DNA from: Hyphomicrobiales bacterium
GTDB taxonomy: Bacteria > Pseudomonadota > Alphaproteobacteria > Rhizobiales > Beijerinckiaceae
Length of the DNA stretch: 64,000 bases
Reading direction: 5' to 3'
Assembly: GCA_027488155.1 (NCBI GenBank)
Contig: JAIYCE010000081.1
Coordinates: forward strand, 1 to 64,000
The notes beneath the pieces were generated by a model. It did not search any database and was not told the DNA's origin. It was given only the letters and a program-made list of their open reading frames with translations. The position numbers were made by a program, and so were the translations under genes. Of this stretch, positions 50,620-60,219 are shown one piece after another; the stretch's first letter is position 1, and every line of letters begins with the position of its first letter.

Positions 50620-50880
50620 ATGCGCCTTACTAAGCAGGTCCTGAAAGACTTAAACCTTCCGCCCGGGCGGACTGAGCTCATTTATATTGATGAGGCTCTT
50701 GCCGGGTTTGGTCTGCGCGTGCGTGCTGGCGGGAACTACACTTGGATCGCACAATATAGGGTCGGCCAAAGGCAGCGCCGCATGACCTTCGGCACGTAGG
50801 AGATCGTTACCCCAGAAGAAGCACTTGGAATGACCGCGCTTACGAAGAGAGTATGGAACATTTGATCCCGTACGCTGATC
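50620..50880 (+). pseudogene. N-terminal fragment of a tyrosine integrase (DUF4102/arm-binding domain)
   Basis: MRLTKQVLKDLNLPPGRTELIYIDEALAGFGLRVRAGGNYTWIAQYRVGQRQRRMTFGT*EIVTPEEALGMTAL; TAG at 50797-50799 interrupts, no catalytic domain follows. Confidence 0.75.
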
Positions 50881-51417
50881 CCCGGGTGACGTTGATGGGG
50901 ATAAGGCCCCAGATTTCCGAGTGCAACTTGTCGGGCTAAAGGCTATGGCGGGCGTCGACTCCGTACTCTGATTGATCTGTTTGGGCCTCGGCCCACTCCG
51001 TATCATCAGTCGGCACTGATCAAGGAACGCTGTAGGAACTCAGTTTAGATCAAATTTCAGGGTCCGCTGATATCAAATCTGCGGAAAACGTCGAAATATG
51101 CTTTAGGGTTCTTAACGTTGAACAACGCTTTTATCTAAAAAACAACGCGTCATTTATTCCCGCGACCATTTAGGAAGCGTATGGGAAGCAGAATTTGCAC
51201 TACTTAAGAGACGGAGAGGGAAGGTGCAATAGGATCGCGTGGCATGAGACGAACAGTGGAAATTCACTATTTCAATTACCAAGAGATTTTACTGAAGGCC
51301 ATTGAATAGGAGACCCCTGACGCATCAGACATTTGGAAAGCAATAACCACACTCAGGCAAATGCCGGAAGAATTAAGCATAACATTAAGCGAAGGTAGAC
51401 CGGTGAGATACACAAAA

Positions 51418-52056
51418 CTATCCGCGTATGGAGTCTTTCTTCAATCCATACGCATCTTCAATGATATGGGCAAAAGAAAGATAGAGCTGCTCTAACCGAT
51501 CAAAGCTCCCCCCATCTTGCGTGATCGGACCAGCACTATTCGCAATCGCGACAAGCTGAAGAACAACGTCCTCTTTTGGAATTGATTTATGGTATTCTTT
51601 ATTTTTGACGGCCATTTCGACGCCAGAAATAATTAATTTATGGAGATTGACCCCGAATTCAGTCAAGGCGGCCTGAGCGGCAGGACTGATCACATCACGC
51701 TCCATCCGCATCCGGCCGATGAGGCTCCATGGATGGGCAGTTTTTCCTGTCGGATTATATTGCAGATAACGCTGCCGATTGGATTCCATCATGCCAACGA
51801 TTTTTTCTGAAAAGCGTTTTTGACTTTTCCAATTCTCAGTCCACTTCTTCATTGTTTCGGTAACGTAGTCGATGATTACTTCTTCGCAGAGTTTTGCTTT
51901 GTTACCGAAATAATAGTGGATGTTGGCTCTCGTTGTGCCAAGATACTCTGCTACATTTTTAAAGCGAAATCCCTGATAGCCATTCCTGATCAAGAGCTCG
52001 GTCGTTACCGCCTTGATTTCGTTGCGCATCGAAATATTATTATGTCCAGATGTCAT
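51418..52056 (-). CDS. TetR-family transcriptional regulator
   Basis: AVTTELLIRNGYQGFRFKNVAEYLGTTRANIHYYFGNKAKLCEEVI. Confidence 0.92.
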   Translation of the reverse strand: MTSGHNNISMRNEIKAVTTELLIRNGYQGFRFKNVAEYLGTTRANIHYYFGNKAKLCEEVIIDYVTETMKKWTENWKSQKRFSEKIVGMMESNRQRYLQYNPTGKTAHPWSLIGRMRMERDVISPAAQAALTEFGVNLHKLIISGVEMAVKNKEYHKSIPKEDVVLQLVAIANSAGPITQDGGSFDRLEQLYLSFAHIIEDAYGLKKDSIRG

Positions 52057-52060
52057 TATA

Positions 52061-53818
52061 CTATCGCCTTGCAACTTTTTCTTCCACAGTGATCTTTACA
52101 CCATAAGCCGCTTCATAGGCCGAACGTATAGCCTCTTCAGAACGCCCCGGCTTCAAGGCATCTCCTATGATTTCAATGGAAAGAGAGCCATTCAGGATTG
52201 AGCGGATATCACTGCTCCTACCAGCACGCAAGCGCGTATAGAAATAGCTTCGGACAGTCTTGTTTTCAGCGATCCGCTTTAAGAAGCCGCGCTTCACCAA
52301 GCCGGACTGGAGCGCCGCGTTAATCATCGGGCCGGTGCCCCAGCGATAACGCGCCCCGCTTGCCACAACAACATGGTCAAAACCGATTAAGAGGGATGGG
52401 GTCTCAAGAACATCTTTCTGCATTTCAAAAATGACACCACGTTCGAGACACATTGCGTGCAACGATGCAATATAATCTTGAAAACTGTCTGCACGCGGCT
52501 CAACATTTTGGAACAGAGGCGCGTCGGCGACCACACGGAATGCGCCACCAATTTGATCCATCTTCTCAAACACGGTAACCTTATTCGATTGCGCCATTAA
52601 AGACGCGTAGGATAAACCGGCTGGGCCACTTCCGATGACAGCGATCCGTTGACCGCACCGCACGAGCGAGCGTCGTGAAAAGAGAGTTTCGCGACCAGCC
52701 TCTGGATTGACGAGACAATAAAGCTCATGCCCCTCGCGCATTCCGTCGACACAAGAATTGCAGCCAAGACAGGCGCGGATCGCCCGCTCATCACGAACCT
52801 TTGCAACCCAATCCGGATCGGACAACAATGGTCGCCCCATGGCGATGTAATCCGCTTGCCCAGACAGAAGCGCTTGCTCGGCATCCTCACGTCGACCCAA
52901 GCGCCCGACTGCGATTACGGGGACTCTCACCTTTTGCTTCACGGCGGCTGCAAATTTGAGAAAAGGAGCACGGCCTGCCCACATCGGCGGAATCATAATT
53001 GCTGCGGTAGGCGTCGAGCGATAATGCCCACCTGTCATATGGATCGCATCAGCGCCTTTTTCCGCAACGAGGCGTGCAATTTCTACGCCGTCTTCGGGTG
53101 TCATTCCGCCTGAGAAAAAATCATCGCCATTCATCCGGAAGATGACTGCCATTTCCGGCACGGCGCGTTTGACCGCTTCAGTGACTGCGCAAGCAAAGCG
53201 AGCCCGGTTTTCTAAAGAGCCGCCATATTCGTCAGCCCTGACATTCTCGATGCCATTCATATATTGAGAAATGAGATAACCATGTGCGCCATGGAGTTCA
53301 ACGGCATCAAATCCTGCTGCTGATGCTCTTTGTGCAGCGGCCGCAAATGCATCAATCGTCTGCGCGATACGTTGCCGTGTCATCGCCTTCGGAACAATTA
53401 CCTCTGTATGCCCCTCTTGAACGGAGTGCGGGACATCGGATGGTGCAATAGGCTCTTCTCCAGCAATATCGATCCGCGTATGGCCGCCACCATGACCAAG
53501 CTGGATAGCGGCTTTTGCACCTTCAGCATGAATGGCTGCTACCAGCTTTGTAAGGCCAGCTAAGAAACGATCATCATAGATACCGAGTTCATAGTGACGA
53601 TGGCGTCCCGCTTTCTCCGGCGACGCCATTTCAACAGTAATCAACCCGACGCCGCCGCGAGCACGAGCGACGTAATAGGCGATCGTCTCGTCCGTCACAT
53701 AACCGTCTCGATCAGCCTTGCGCGTTGTCATAGGCGCCATGATCACGCGATTAGGCACTTGCAGCGGGCCAATAGAGCCCGGCTGCAAAAGTGGACTGGT
53801 TTGAGCTAGCACGCGCAA
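52061..53818 (-). CDS. Old-yellow-enzyme/2,4-dienoyl-CoA reductase-like NADH:flavin oxidoreductase
   Basis: FMN TIM barrel (VIMAPMTTRKADRDGYVTDETIAYY), CLGCNSCVDG..CLVNP Fe-S cysteines, IAVIGSGPAGLSYASLM FAD/NAD domain. Confidence 0.92.
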   Translation of the reverse strand: MRVLAQTSPLLQPGSIGPLQVPNRVIMAPMTTRKADRDGYVTDETIAYYVARARGGVGLITVEMASPEKAGRHRHYELGIYDDRFLAGLTKLVAAIHAEGAKAAIQLGHGGGHTRIDIAGEEPIAPSDVPHSVQEGHTEVIVPKAMTRQRIAQTIDAFAAAAQRASAAGFDAVELHGAHGYLISQYMNGIENVRADEYGGSLENRARFACAVTEAVKRAVPEMAVIFRMNGDDFFSGGMTPEDGVEIARLVAEKGADAIHMTGGHYRSTPTAAIMIPPMWAGRAPFLKFAAAVKQKVRVPVIAVGRLGRREDAEQALLSGQADYIAMGRPLLSDPDWVAKVRDERAIRACLGCNSCVDGMREGHELYCLVNPEAGRETLFSRRSLVRCGQRIAVIGSGPAGLSYASLMAQSNKVTVFEKMDQIGGAFRVVADAPLFQNVEPRADSFQDYIASLHAMCLERGVIFEMQKDVLETPSLLIGFDHVVVASGARYRWGTGPMINAALQSGLVKRGFLKRIAENKTVRSYFYTRLRAGRSSDIRSILNGSLSIEIIGDALKPGRSEEAIRSAYEAAYGVKITVEEKVARR

Positions 53819-53819
53819 G

Positions 53820-54791
53820 TCAGAGACCTTCGGCGCCAGACTTGCCGATCTTTCCGGCTTTCAAGGCGCCTTGAAGTTTTGCTCGTTCTTCTGCACTAAT
53901 TTTCATCAAAGGCGGCCGCACAACCGCCTTATCAACCCGACCTAGCAAGACCAAAGCCTCTTTCATTCGATTATGCATGTCTAGGAAAGGCGGCGCGTAG
54001 AAAGCTTGAGCCAGAGGATAGATACGATCATTAATCGCCTGCGCAAGACTGAGATCGCCAGCTTTGACAGCCCTGAAAAGCGCCACCTGCAAATCTGCGA
54101 TCACACTTCCCGCACCGGATAGGAGGCCATTGGCACCCATCGTCAGCGAGGCCATCAACCATGAGGAATGAGTAGTCAGAACAGTGATGGGGCGTGGCAA
54201 AGTCTGAAATGTCCGGATATGTCTTTCGTGTAGCATCGCATCATTCGACCAATCTTTGATCGCTTTAATGGTTGGTACGGCATCGAAAAGTTTGAGTAGC
54301 GTCTCAAAGGTATACCCTAGCCCTCCAGCCATCGGATATTGAAACGCGATGATCGGCAGATCGGTAGCACCAGCAATACGTTTATAATGCTCAATCGCCA
54401 TCTCAGGCCGTAATTGACCACCCATCTGCATGCTGTTCGGAGGAAAGACAAGAAGTGCTGATGCACCTTCCTTTGCTGCCATGGCTGCAAGCTTCGCGGC
54501 TTCCATACTGCCGTCAGCATAGATGCCATTAATTAGCGGAACCCTGTCACCAACCTCTTCGAGTGAAGTCACCAGAATGCGCCTCTGTTCGTCAAAATCA
54601 CAGGCGTGCACTTCTGACGCGTGACCGTTCACCGTAACAGCCGATACACCATCAACTAATGCGCAATCGGCGAGATGTTTGCGGGTCTGCTTTTCATCGA
54701 TTGACATATCGTCGTTGAGAATGAGCAAAGTTGCAGGAATTACGCCTTTGGGCTGGAAGTCTTTAAAACGGGGCATCGCTTTCTCCTTCAA
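53820..54791 (-). CDS. DapA-family (dihydrodipicolinate synthase/N-acetylneuraminate lyase) protein
   Basis: GVIPATLLILNDDMSIDEKQTRKHLADCALVDGVSAVTVNGHASEVHACDFDEQRRIL, KAIKDWSND. Confidence 0.9.
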   Translation of the reverse strand: MKEKAMPRFKDFQPKGVIPATLLILNDDMSIDEKQTRKHLADCALVDGVSAVTVNGHASEVHACDFDEQRRILVTSLEEVGDRVPLINGIYADGSMEAAKLAAMAAKEGASALLVFPPNSMQMGGQLRPEMAIEHYKRIAGATDLPIIAFQYPMAGGLGYTFETLLKLFDAVPTIKAIKDWSNDAMLHERHIRTFQTLPRPITVLTTHSSWLMASLTMGANGLLSGAGSVIADLQVALFRAVKAGDLSLAQAINDRIYPLAQAFYAPPFLDMHNRMKEALVLLGRVDKAVVRPPLMKISAEERAKLQGALKAGKIGKSGAEGL

Positions 54792-55558
54792 TCATTCCAG
54801 GATCCACCGGTGACACTGATCGTCTCGCCGGTGATGTAAGAGGCTTCATTGGATGCAAGAAACGCCACGGTTTTGGCGATGTCTTCTGGTGTTCCGGCTC
54901 GTCGCGCAGGAATTGATTTGACGCGGTCTGCAGCAAGCGTAAGCCCTTGTGCAGCGCGGTCCTTCTCTGACTCTTCACGCATTCGCGTCTCAAGAATTAG
55001 ACCGGGGGCTACGGCATTAACGCGCACACCATCGTCACCAACCTCGCAGGCCAGAGCTTGTGTTAGGGCGATGATTGCAAACTTAGATGCACAATATGCA
55101 CCATAAGAATGGACACCGGATTTGCCCATCCATGAACTGATATTGATGACAGCGCCCGATCGCTGGCGGACCATCAGCGGCACAACCGACCGTGTGACAT
55201 GATAGACCCCATCGACATTGATCCCGAAGGTCTGCTCCCAATCCTGATCCGTCATGTCCAGAATTTTACCGATCCGGCAAATCCCGGCATTATTCACGAG
55301 AATGTCGATGCCCCCCAATGTACTCACCAGTTCGGCCATGCCTGCTGACACTGAGGATTTAATCGAAACGTCACCCAACACCGAATGGCAATGCGACCCT
55401 TGAGCCCTAATGTGCCGCATCGTTTCACCGGCTGCTTTTGCATCGATATCAAAAATGCCGATGGAGCAACCTTCTTTGGCTAGGCGCGTTGCAATCGATC
55501 GACCAATACCGTTTCCGGCCCCTGTGACAATGGCGCGCTTGCCCTGTAATCCGTACAT
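54788..55558 (-). CDS. Short-chain dehydrogenase/reductase
   Basis: AIVTGAGNGIGRSIATRLA, LVNNAGICRIG, YGAYCASKFA. Confidence 0.93.
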   Translation of the reverse strand: MYGLQGKRAIVTGAGNGIGRSIATRLAKEGCSIGIFDIDAKAAGETMRHIRAQGSHCHSVLGDVSIKSSVSAGMAELVSTLGGIDILVNNAGICRIGKILDMTDQDWEQTFGINVDGVYHVTRSVVPLMVRQRSGAVINISSWMGKSGVHSYGAYCASKFAIIALTQALACEVGDDGVRVNAVAPGLILETRMREESEKDRAAQGLTLAADRVKSIPARRAGTPEDIAKTVAFLASNEASYITGETISVTGGSWND

Positions 55559-55572
55559 GGTTTTCTCCATGA

Positions 55573-56337
55573 TTAGCGTGCCGTCCAACCGCCATCGGCA
55601 GTCAACATTGAGCCTGTGCAGAACGAGGATTCATCGCTGGCCAAAAACAGCATGGCGCGCGCAATTTCGATGGGTTGGCCGAGTCGGTTCATCGCTTGCC
55701 GCTCTTCCAGCGAGCGTCGCAATTTGGCGGCATCATTCGATTTTCGAAAGATCTCTGTAAAATATGGTGATTCAATCGTTCCAGGCGCAACACAATTCAC
55801 GCGAATTTTGCTATGCACATGATCAAGTGCGACCGCACGTGTGAGAGCCGCTACAGCCCCTTTTGAAGCGACATAAGCAGCACGATCTGTGATGCCCACG
55901 ACCGACACCGTGGAGGCCGTATTGACGATCGCGCCACCACCTTGTTTTTCCATCACAGGGATTGCGTGTTTGCAGCCAAAGAAAACACCCTTGACATTCA
56001 CCGCCATCAAGGCGTCCCAGTCTGCTTCCGAAGTGTTGACCACCGTACCAGCGAAGCCATAACCAGCATTGTTGACGAGAATATCGAGCCGGCCGAATTG
56101 AGTGACACAAGCCGTAATCATAGCTTCGACTTCTACCTCGCGCGTAACGTCAACCCCATGTGAAGTAGCCACATGCCCCACATTCTTTATCTCTGCTACG
56201 ACACGCTCGGCTGCGGCCAGATCGCGATCAGCGACAAGCACTTTTGCACCTTCTGATGCAAATAGGATTGCTGCTTCACGCCCAATGCCCGATCCGGCAC
56301 CCGTGATAATGGCTGTTTTCTCTCGCAGTCTCATCAC
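55573..56337 (-). CDS. Short-chain dehydrogenase/reductase
   Basis: AIITGAGSGIGREAAILFASEGA, LVNNAGYGFAG, AAYVASKGAV. Confidence 0.93.
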   Translation of the reverse strand: MMRLREKTAIITGAGSGIGREAAILFASEGAKVLVADRDLAAAERVVAEIKNVGHVATSHGVDVTREVEVEAMITACVTQFGRLDILVNNAGYGFAGTVVNTSEADWDALMAVNVKGVFFGCKHAIPVMEKQGGGAIVNTASTVSVVGITDRAAYVASKGAVAALTRAVALDHVHSKIRVNCVAPGTIESPYFTEIFRKSNDAAKLRRSLEERQAMNRLGQPIEIARAMLFLASDESSFCTGSMLTADGGWTAR

Positions 56338-56348
56338 TGCCTCTCCTG

Positions 56349-56366
56349 ACTTACCTGTTTGTTAGT
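56349..56366. promoter_or_regulatory. Candidate TetR-regulon operator C (ACTTAC-N6-GTTAGT)
   Basis: ACTTACCTGTTTGTTAGT, upstream of the SDR gene. Confidence 0.55.
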
Positions 56367-56400
56367 AAGAACCAATGCCACGGCTTATCTCCCCAGTCCG

Positions 56401-57195
56401 TCAGACCATGCGGATCGGCGAAAAATGATTCATAATGGCGCGCGCGACGGAATGAGCGACAAGCATTGAGGTTTTGGGGTTATCCGGAGCTGGTGCGTTT
56501 ACCACCCGCACCTCCATGGTGCCGACCGGTCCTGCTACAGCGATAGTGTGCGTGTTTCCCGTTGCGCGGCCATCAGCGATTACAGTCACATCAACGCGAT
56601 CAAACCCCCCGGCCGCCATAGCAAGCGTGGCAGCAACATTCAGATTAGCGGGATAGCGCGCCGCCGCCCCGGCCGCATCGCCGTGATAGAGCGTCACCGG
56701 TTTCGTCGCTGCCTCATCCTGCAATCCAAGGCGTTCAATTTCCTGCTGCCAAGCCGCTAGCGGCTTACGGGATTCATATCGTATGCGCGTTCCCGGAACG
56801 GCTCCCACCGCATTCACATAATCCACGCCGGCGAGGGCTCCCGCTGGAATGAGCAGGGCCGCGCAGCCATTTCGCGCAGCAGTTTCAAGTCGCTCTCGAA
56901 GACCGGCATCATGGAGCGCGCCGACAGAGGAGATAAGAACATCGATGCCGTCTTGTAACCAAGCAGAGACCAAATCGCGCACAACCGCTTGGCCGGCCGC
57001 CTCAACGATCAAGTCCGGCGCAAACTCATCAACGTCTTCCAAATCGTGCAATGTTTCCAAACCCTTTGGCAGCACTTCATGGCCAATATTGCGACGGAAC
57101 ACAGCAAGACGATAGCCAGATACAGCCTGTAGATGCGCCATGATTGCCTGCCCAATCGCACCATAGCCAATCAACAGAACGCGACGTTCACTCAT
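56401..57195 (-). CDS. Aspartate dehydrogenase-like protein (NadX family)
   Basis: VLLIGYGAIGQAIMAHLQ, LIVEAAGQAVVRDLVSAWL, LIPAGALAGVDYVNAV, YPANLNVAATLAMA. Confidence 0.85.
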   Translation of the reverse strand: MSERRVLLIGYGAIGQAIMAHLQAVSGYRLAVFRRNIGHEVLPKGLETLHDLEDVDEFAPDLIVEAAGQAVVRDLVSAWLQDGIDVLISSVGALHDAGLRERLETAARNGCAALLIPAGALAGVDYVNAVGAVPGTRIRYESRKPLAAWQQEIERLGLQDEAATKPVTLYHGDAAGAAARYPANLNVAATLAMAAGGFDRVDVTVIADGRATGNTHTIAVAGPVGTMEVRVVNAPAPDNPKTSMLVAHSVARAIMNHFSPIRMV

Positions 57196-58004
57196 GGCGC
57201 ATCTCCGGCAAAGGCCGTAAGCCGCTCAATAAAAGGCTGTGTTCGGGTCACCGGAAAGAAATGCCCGCCTGAGGGCAGCATCGTGATTTGGCTCGCAGGC
57301 AAAAGTGCCGCCAATTCGTTTTGATGCAGCGGCGGCACGATGATGTCGTCTTTAGCTCCCAAGATGAGCGTTGGCATGGTCAGCGACTTGAGCATTCGAC
57401 GTCCATCATGCGTGAGAAGGGCATCAATACGCTCTGCAATAATCGCTTTATCCTGCTCATTACGCGGTGCACTGGCGGCAGATTTTTCGAAAACAGCCCA
57501 GTGATCCTGAAGCCAATCGGGCGGATAGGAGAGCAGCGCCGCCGATTCAACATAGGCCTGTGGCGCTGTCATCAATAGACTTTTCCGCATGGAGAAAAGC
57601 GCGTGCATATAGGGGCCCGCTTGGATCCATGTTGCGCTCAGAATGGCACGCCGAAGGCGTGTTGCCGCCATTGTTGCCATACATTGCACGATGCAGCCGC
57701 CCGTCGAGTGGCCGAGCACCGTGGCTTGGTTGATGCCGAACGCGTCCAAAACACAAATGGAATCATGGGCCAATGTTGCGATCGTACATGGCGCCGTGCC
57801 GCGCGTACTTCCTGAGATTCCGCGCTGATCAAATCGAATGATTGTAAAATGCGACAGGAGCCGTTGGACTACGGGTGCCCAGAAGCCCGCCGTTCCACCC
57901 AAACCGCTGATCAAAAATAAAACAGGGCCATTCCCCTCGCAATAAGCGTGGAGAATGGCACCATCCGATGTTTTGACCTTAATGCGTTCAGGGTGCACCG
58001 CCAT
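57192..58004 (-). CDS. Alpha/beta hydrolase
   Basis: LISGLGGTAGFWAPV, RFDQRGISGST, VLGHSTGGCIVQ nucleophile elbow. Confidence 0.92.
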   Translation of the reverse strand: MAVHPERIKVKTSDGAILHAYCEGNGPVLFLISGLGGTAGFWAPVVQRLLSHFTIIRFDQRGISGSTRGTAPCTIATLAHDSICVLDAFGINQATVLGHSTGGCIVQCMATMAATRLRRAILSATWIQAGPYMHALFSMRKSLLMTAPQAYVESAALLSYPPDWLQDHWAVFEKSAASAPRNEQDKAIIAERIDALLTHDGRRMLKSLTMPTLILGAKDDIIVPPLHQNELAALLPASQITMLPSGGHFFPVTRTQPFIERLTAFAGDAP

Positions 58005-58010
58005 TGTCGT

Positions 58011-58325
58011 TCACTGCAGCGGTGAATAGGAGACGGGCGAAAGGATACGTGAGTTTTGAATATCGATAAGCCCATCGACGCGCTTGAGGTAATCCTGCCA
58101 ACGTGGATCCGCGAGCATTCGCGCCCGGCGCGCCATACGATCATTCAGACTCTCGTAGCTCCACAAAGCTACCACATGGTTCAATTCACCGATTTCACTT
58201 GTGAAGTAGGCGATGAACGTTCCCAGATGTTCTTTCTGCAACGGCAGGCCGAATTCGCCATAAAGCTTGACGAACTCTGTAAGCTTCCCCGCTTTGATGC
58301 GATAATCACGCTCTTCATAAATCAC
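58011..58325 (-). CDS. NIPSNAP-family protein
   Basis: MIYEERDYRIKAGKLTEFVKLYGEFGLPLQKEHLGTFIAYFTSEIGELNHVVALWSYESLNDR. Confidence 0.88.
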   Translation of the reverse strand: MIYEERDYRIKAGKLTEFVKLYGEFGLPLQKEHLGTFIAYFTSEIGELNHVVALWSYESLNDRMARRARMLADPRWQDYLKRVDGLIDIQNSRILSPVSYSPLQ

Positions 58326-58340
58326 GGTGTCGATCCCTCC

Positions 58341-59657
58341 TTAGTTTCCGTACATCCATTTGGGAAGCCAAACAGCAACATCCGGAAAGATCACAACTAT
58401 AGCCAATGTGATTAATTGGCAGACGATGAAGGGAACAACACCGATATACATTTGCTTAAGTGTGATTGAAGGTGGTGCAATCGCCCTGAGATAAAAGATC
58501 GATGGCGCCATGGGCGGGCTGAGATAACTCGTCTGCAGCACAACAAGGAACAGCACCGAAAACCAGAGCGGATCGATCCCGAAGCCCTTCACGAGCGGAA
58601 TGGCAATCGGGATCACAATCAGCACTATCGAGATCAGATCGATGATGAAGCCGAGCAAGAAGGCCGCAAACAGGATGACCACAATCACCGACCACGGTGA
58701 AAGGCCAAAGGTCTCGAGAATGCCCTTTGTCACCGCCATACCGCCGGATGCGAAGAATACGCCCGAGAACATGCTGCCGGCCAAAACAATGGCGAGGATC
58801 ATCGCAGTGATCGACACAGTTTGCATGCAGGCCTGCATCAGCAACGACCAAGTCATTCTCCGATATAAGATGGACAGGATGAGGACGCCTAGCGAACCGC
58901 ATGCGGCCGCCTCAGTAGGGGTCGCCAGGCCCATGAAGAGCGTTCCCAGCACGGTAAAGATGAGAAAGCCCGGCGGCACAATGGCCAGCAAGGTATATTT
59001 GATCTTCTCGCCAAAGCTTCGCGTGTCTTCTGTCGTATCAGGCGGGGCTAGCTCGGGCTTAATGAGACAGACGATGGCGATATAAAGGATGAAGAGGCTC
59101 GACATCAAAAGTCCGGGGAACAAAATTCCCGCAAGCAAATCTCCGACTGGCAACATCGCAATCGGTGCTAGGACGACTACTGGAACGGAAGGCGGAATAA
59201 TCGTTCCAAGCGAGCCACCGCCACAAATTGTGCCGGAGATTAAGGCGTGATTGTAACGGCGCTTCATCATGGCTGGGATTGCGAGCATGCCTACCAGCGT
59301 CTCGGTGGCACCCACAACACCACTAGCGGCTGCAAAAATCGTGCACATCAGCAGTGCAGCAATGGCCAATCCGCCGGGGATGCGGCGTGTCCACATACTC
59401 AGTGCATCAAACAAGCGCTCCGCGATGCCCGCGCGTTCAAGAATAGAACCCATAAAGATGAAGAGTGGGATCGCGCCCAAGACATAATTGGTCGCAACAT
59501 CGTCGACACGCGAAACCAGCTGATGCACGAGATTGGGGCCGAAGCGCCAGAGCCCGAAACCCAGCGCCGTAATCATCATCGAGAAGGCAACAGGAATCCC
59601 AAGGAAAATTAGGCACATCAGTGCCGGGAACATCCAAACGACGATTTGCGAGCTCAT
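58341..59657 (-). CDS. TRAP transporter large permease (DctM)
   Basis: ASGVVGATETLVGMLAIPAMMKRRYNHALISGTICGGGSLGTIIPPSVPVVVLAPI. Confidence 0.95.
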   Translation of the reverse strand: MSSQIVVWMFPALMCLIFLGIPVAFSMMITALGFGLWRFGPNLVHQLVSRVDDVATNYVLGAIPLFIFMGSILERAGIAERLFDALSMWTRRIPGGLAIAALLMCTIFAAASGVVGATETLVGMLAIPAMMKRRYNHALISGTICGGGSLGTIIPPSVPVVVLAPIAMLPVGDLLAGILFPGLLMSSLFILYIAIVCLIKPELAPPDTTEDTRSFGEKIKYTLLAIVPPGFLIFTVLGTLFMGLATPTEAAACGSLGVLILSILYRRMTWSLLMQACMQTVSITAMILAIVLAGSMFSGVFFASGGMAVTKGILETFGLSPWSVIVVILFAAFLLGFIIDLISIVLIVIPIAIPLVKGFGIDPLWFSVLFLVVLQTSYLSPPMAPSIFYLRAIAPPSITLKQMYIGVVPFIVCQLITLAIVVIFPDVAVWLPKWMYGN

Positions 59658-60166
59658 GCGTGCGACTTCCCTGGCTGGCCACCTAGAGCGGCCAGAAGAT
59701 TTTCAAGAAACTTCCCAAATGCCTGAAGAGCAAATACAGCAAAACCAACGGCATAAATCACGCGATAAGGCCAAATCACCGGATTCCATGCCGATAGGCC
59801 AGATCCTTCGCCGGTGCGATAAACAATTTCGACATTCTTGATCAATGTCATCGTCATCCAGACCAGCATCGCCGTCAGGATCAGATAGGCGATGGCGTCG
59901 ATTGTAGCAATAATGCGCGGATGGAGACGTTGATGGATAAAATCCACGTTCACGTGCTGCCCTACATGCAGGGCATATGACAGGCCCAACAAAAAGATAG
60001 TTCCCATCATCATATAGCTGAGTTCAAAAGCCCAGATGGTGGGAGCTGAAAAGACATAGCGGCTGATCACTTCGAAAACCATGGCAAAAACCAGCGGCAA
60101 AACAAGGACAGACGCGATTCTCCCGGACATGTCTGAAATTTTTCCGATGAGATTGATAATGAACAT
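59654..60166 (-). CDS. TRAP transporter small permease (DctQ)
   Basis: Four TM; RYVFSAPTIWAFELSYMMMGTIFLLGLSYALHVGQHVNVDFI; start ATG at 60166. Confidence 0.9.
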   Translation of the reverse strand: MFIINLIGKISDMSGRIASVLVLPLVFAMVFEVISRYVFSAPTIWAFELSYMMMGTIFLLGLSYALHVGQHVNVDFIHQRLHPRIIATIDAIAYLILTAMLVWMTMTLIKNVEIVYRTGEGSGLSAWNPVIWPYRVIYAVGFAVFALQAFGKFLENLLAALGGQPGKSHA

Positions 60167-60183
60167 GGCTCTCCCCTCGCATG

Positions 60184-60211
60184 AAAAGTGGCGCGGCAGG
60201 AGCCGCGCCAC
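60184..60211 (-). terminator. Intercistronic hairpin after dctP
   Basis: Minus strand GTGGCGCGGC-TCCT-GCCGCGCCAC-TTTT. Confidence 0.65.
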
Positions 60212-60219
60212 CTTCGTGA

